Source: an uncultured Bacteroidales bacterium | GTDB taxonomy: Bacteria > Bacteroidota > Bacteroidia > Bacteroidales > Paludibacteraceae | Reading direction: 5' to 3' | DNA length: 48,410 bases | Assembly: GCA_902799185.1 (NCBI GenBank) | Contig: CADBZO010000007.1 | Coordinates: forward strand, 1 to 48,410 | Part shown: positions 47,479 to 48,410 of the stretch, in pieces | Layout of the letters: every line of letters begins with the position of its first letter | How positions within the stretch are numbered: the first letter of the stretch is position 1 | Translations under genes and position numbers: made by a program | Notes under the pieces: generated by a model | Database searches by the model: none | Told to the model about the DNA's origin: nothing | The model's input: the letters and a program-made list of their open reading frames with translations, nothing else

Positions 47479-48039
47479 ATGATGACTCTCAACCCAAACG
47501 GCTTTCTGCGGTACCCCGGTGCATACCGTGAGCTCGACTGCTACAAGAAGAGCGTGGTGCTGTATGATATGACCTATTGGTATACCAAACGCTACTTGCA
47601 AGCATCTGACCGGACTTACGGTCAGATGCAGCAGGCAGCGCGGTCAGGCAAGCAGAATATCGTGGAGGGGCTGGAAGATTATATCACATCGCGGGATACC
47701 GGTTTGCATCTGGTAAACGTCGCCCGCGGCAGTTTACAGGAACTGCGCGAGGACTATGAGGACCAGTTACGCAGTAGCCGCCTATGCCTTTGGCAAAAGG
47801 GACATGAGCGCTATGACGGGTTGTTGCGGTTCTGCCGCAATCACAATGAACCGGAAGATTATTCGCGATATTATGAAAAGTGGTCTATTGAGGAACTATG
47901 CAATACCGCATTGACCCTGATTCATCAAGTGGACAGGGGATTACTGAAAATGCTGGCTGCCATGGAATCCGATTTTCTTGCCAACGGCGGAGTCCGTGAG
48001 CAGATGACCGCCGCTCGTAAGCAGCAGAGAGGTTATTAG
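47479..48039 (+). CDS. Four-helix-bundle protein, paralogue 2 (IVS/Avd-like)
   Basis: 186 aa (ATG 47479 or 47482). It shares with 13477 the blocks ELDCYKKSVVLYDMTYWYTK, MQQAARSGKQNIVEGLED (near 57), LVNVARGSLQELREDYED and the ending NGGVREQMTAARK. All helical, soluble, suffix-domain subgroup of the 23S rRNA intervening-sequence family. Function unknown; no DGR parts nearby. CTAG-rich 9-bp arrays lie on both sides, and a 50-aa peptide gene follows. Confidence 0.8.
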   Translation: MMTLNPNGFLRYPGAYRELDCYKKSVVLYDMTYWYTKRYLQASDRTYGQMQQAARSGKQNIVEGLEDYITSRDTGLHLVNVARGSLQELREDYEDQLRSSRLCLWQKGHERYDGLLRFCRNHNEPEDYSRYYEKWSIEELCNTALTLIHQVDRGLLKMLAAMESDFLANGGVREQMTAARKQQRGY

Positions 48040-48089
48040 AAATAGTGAAACTAGAAAAACCAGATAAATAGTAGAACTAGACCAACTAG
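48037..48089 (+). repeat. Stop-anchored 9-bp CTAG array after four-helix paralogue 2
   Basis: TAGAAATAG, TGAAACTAG, AAAAACCAG, ATAAATAG, TAGAACTAG, ACCAACTAG. The first TAG is the stop codon. It ends 19 bp before the next ATG. Confidence 0.85.
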
Positions 48090-48108
48090 AATTATAAAAC
48101 AAACAAAT

Positions 48109-48261
48109 ATGAAAAAGAAAATGTATAAACAACCACAAATCGAGGTTACCAGAGTTGCTTCTATGAAGTTGATGGATGGTTCTGCATTAATCGGAACTGA
48201 TCCGCAGCAGCAGGGAGGCATAGGAGGGAATGCTCCGAAACGCGGCGACATCATCGACTAA
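48109..48261 (+). CDS. 50-aa peptide of the Bacteroidales small-peptide type
   Basis: Read directly: ATG AAA AAG AAA ATG TAT AAA at 48109 to TAA at 48259-48261. The N-terminus MKKKMYKQPQIEVTRVASMK has the basic start, Y-x-x-P and I-E-V core seen in many short Bacteroidetes peptides, followed by LMDGSALIG and a Gly/Gln-rich end (QQQGGIGG ... DIID). Such peptides are often thought to be secreted or modified precursors, but no maturation gene is visible before the window ends. A strong terminator follows 48 bp downstream. An ATG at 48121 is an alternative start. Confidence 0.7.
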   Translation: MKKKMYKQPQIEVTRVASMKLMDGSALIGTDPQQQGGIGGNAPKRGDIID

Positions 48262-48308
48262 ACATTCCAAGACGAAGCGGTGTTCCTTCTATGGGACATC
48301 CGGACAAA

Positions 48309-48346
48309 ACACATCAAAGGCAGCCGTGGGGCTGCCTTTGATGTGT
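48309..48346 (+). terminator. Strong terminator after the 50-aa gene
   Basis: Perfect 17-bp stem ACACATCAAAGGCAGCC / GGCTGCCTTTGATGTGT (48309-48325, 48330-48346), loop GTGG. No long T-run after it, so it could also be bidirectional or an mRNA end stabiliser. Confidence 0.75.
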
Positions 48347-48347
48347 A

Positions 48348-48381
48348 ATCGTGCATCCATGCACGATGCGGGGGGGGGGGG
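48348..48381 (+). repeat. Palindrome followed by a 12-G tract
   Basis: ATCGTGCAT CC ATGCACGAT (48348-48367) is a perfect inverted repeat. Two bases later a run of 12 Gs begins (48370-48381). Such homopolymers slip in replication or may reflect a sequencing/assembly limit. Confidence 0.7.
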
Positions 48382-48410
48382 AGAGCTAGAGCGGGAACAG
48401 GCGAAAATGC

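Overview
The window looks like chromosomal DNA of a Bacteroidota, most likely a gut- or rumen-type member of the order Bacteroidales. Visible reasons: eight promoters of the Bacteroidota TTTG / TAnnTTTG type, all with a 20-bp spacer; secreted proteins with InlB-like (Listeria-Bacteroides) repeats and a shared C-terminal tail resembling a short type IX secretion signal; few clear Shine-Dalgarno sites; and paired HEPN/MNT and RelE/ParE toxin-antitoxin genes. I cannot assign a genus from sequence alone.

Layout. (1) 1-1300: tRNA-Phe on the minus strand, then trmO, whose 3' end runs into a 7-bp repeat. (2) 1310-10867: four consecutive GH13 alpha-amylase-type genes on the plus strand, all with signal peptides and the same C-terminal tail. 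The second and third overlap by 86 bp: one stretch of DNA encodes a sorting-like tail in one frame and a signal peptide in another. No SusC/SusD pair is present, so this is a secreted starch-degrading set rather than a classical PUL. (3) 10900-12321: two paralogous deoxynucleoside kinases. (4) 12322-16800: accessory zone with a candidate small RNA, a ParE-type TA module, a four-helix-bundle gene, a PIN-type TA module and an AT-rich operon of four unknown genes (two membrane proteins). Matching leaders, promoters, terminators and trailing repeats recur around unrelated genes, giving a cassette-like look. (5) 16824-22888: a 1869-aa secreted InlB-repeat protein and a small protein with a C-terminal membrane anchor. 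(6) 23479-24876: remnant of an AAA/DUF4143 ATPase gene and a XerC/D-type recombinase. (7) 24905-38576: the core information operon: tRNA-Thr(TGT), Tyr, Gly(TCC), Thr(GGT), tuf, tRNA-Trp, secE, nusG, rplK, rplA, rplJ, rplL, rpoB, rpoC. (8) 38740-40674: three toxin-antitoxin modules in a row (MntA/HepT, YafQ type, ParE type). (9) 40762-48261: a 2223-aa secreted protein, a second four-helix-bundle gene and a 50-aa peptide gene.

The most unusual theme is a set of ultrashort tandem arrays (period 7-11 bp, locally different unit). Many begin exactly at the stop codon of the upstream gene and end near the next start; others have entered coding sequence (trmO tail, Xer interdomain linker, N-termini of the two giant secreted proteins). 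Both four-helix-bundle genes carry CTAG-rich arrays on both sides. Functions of the accessory genes are inferred from motifs read by eye; no database search was possible.
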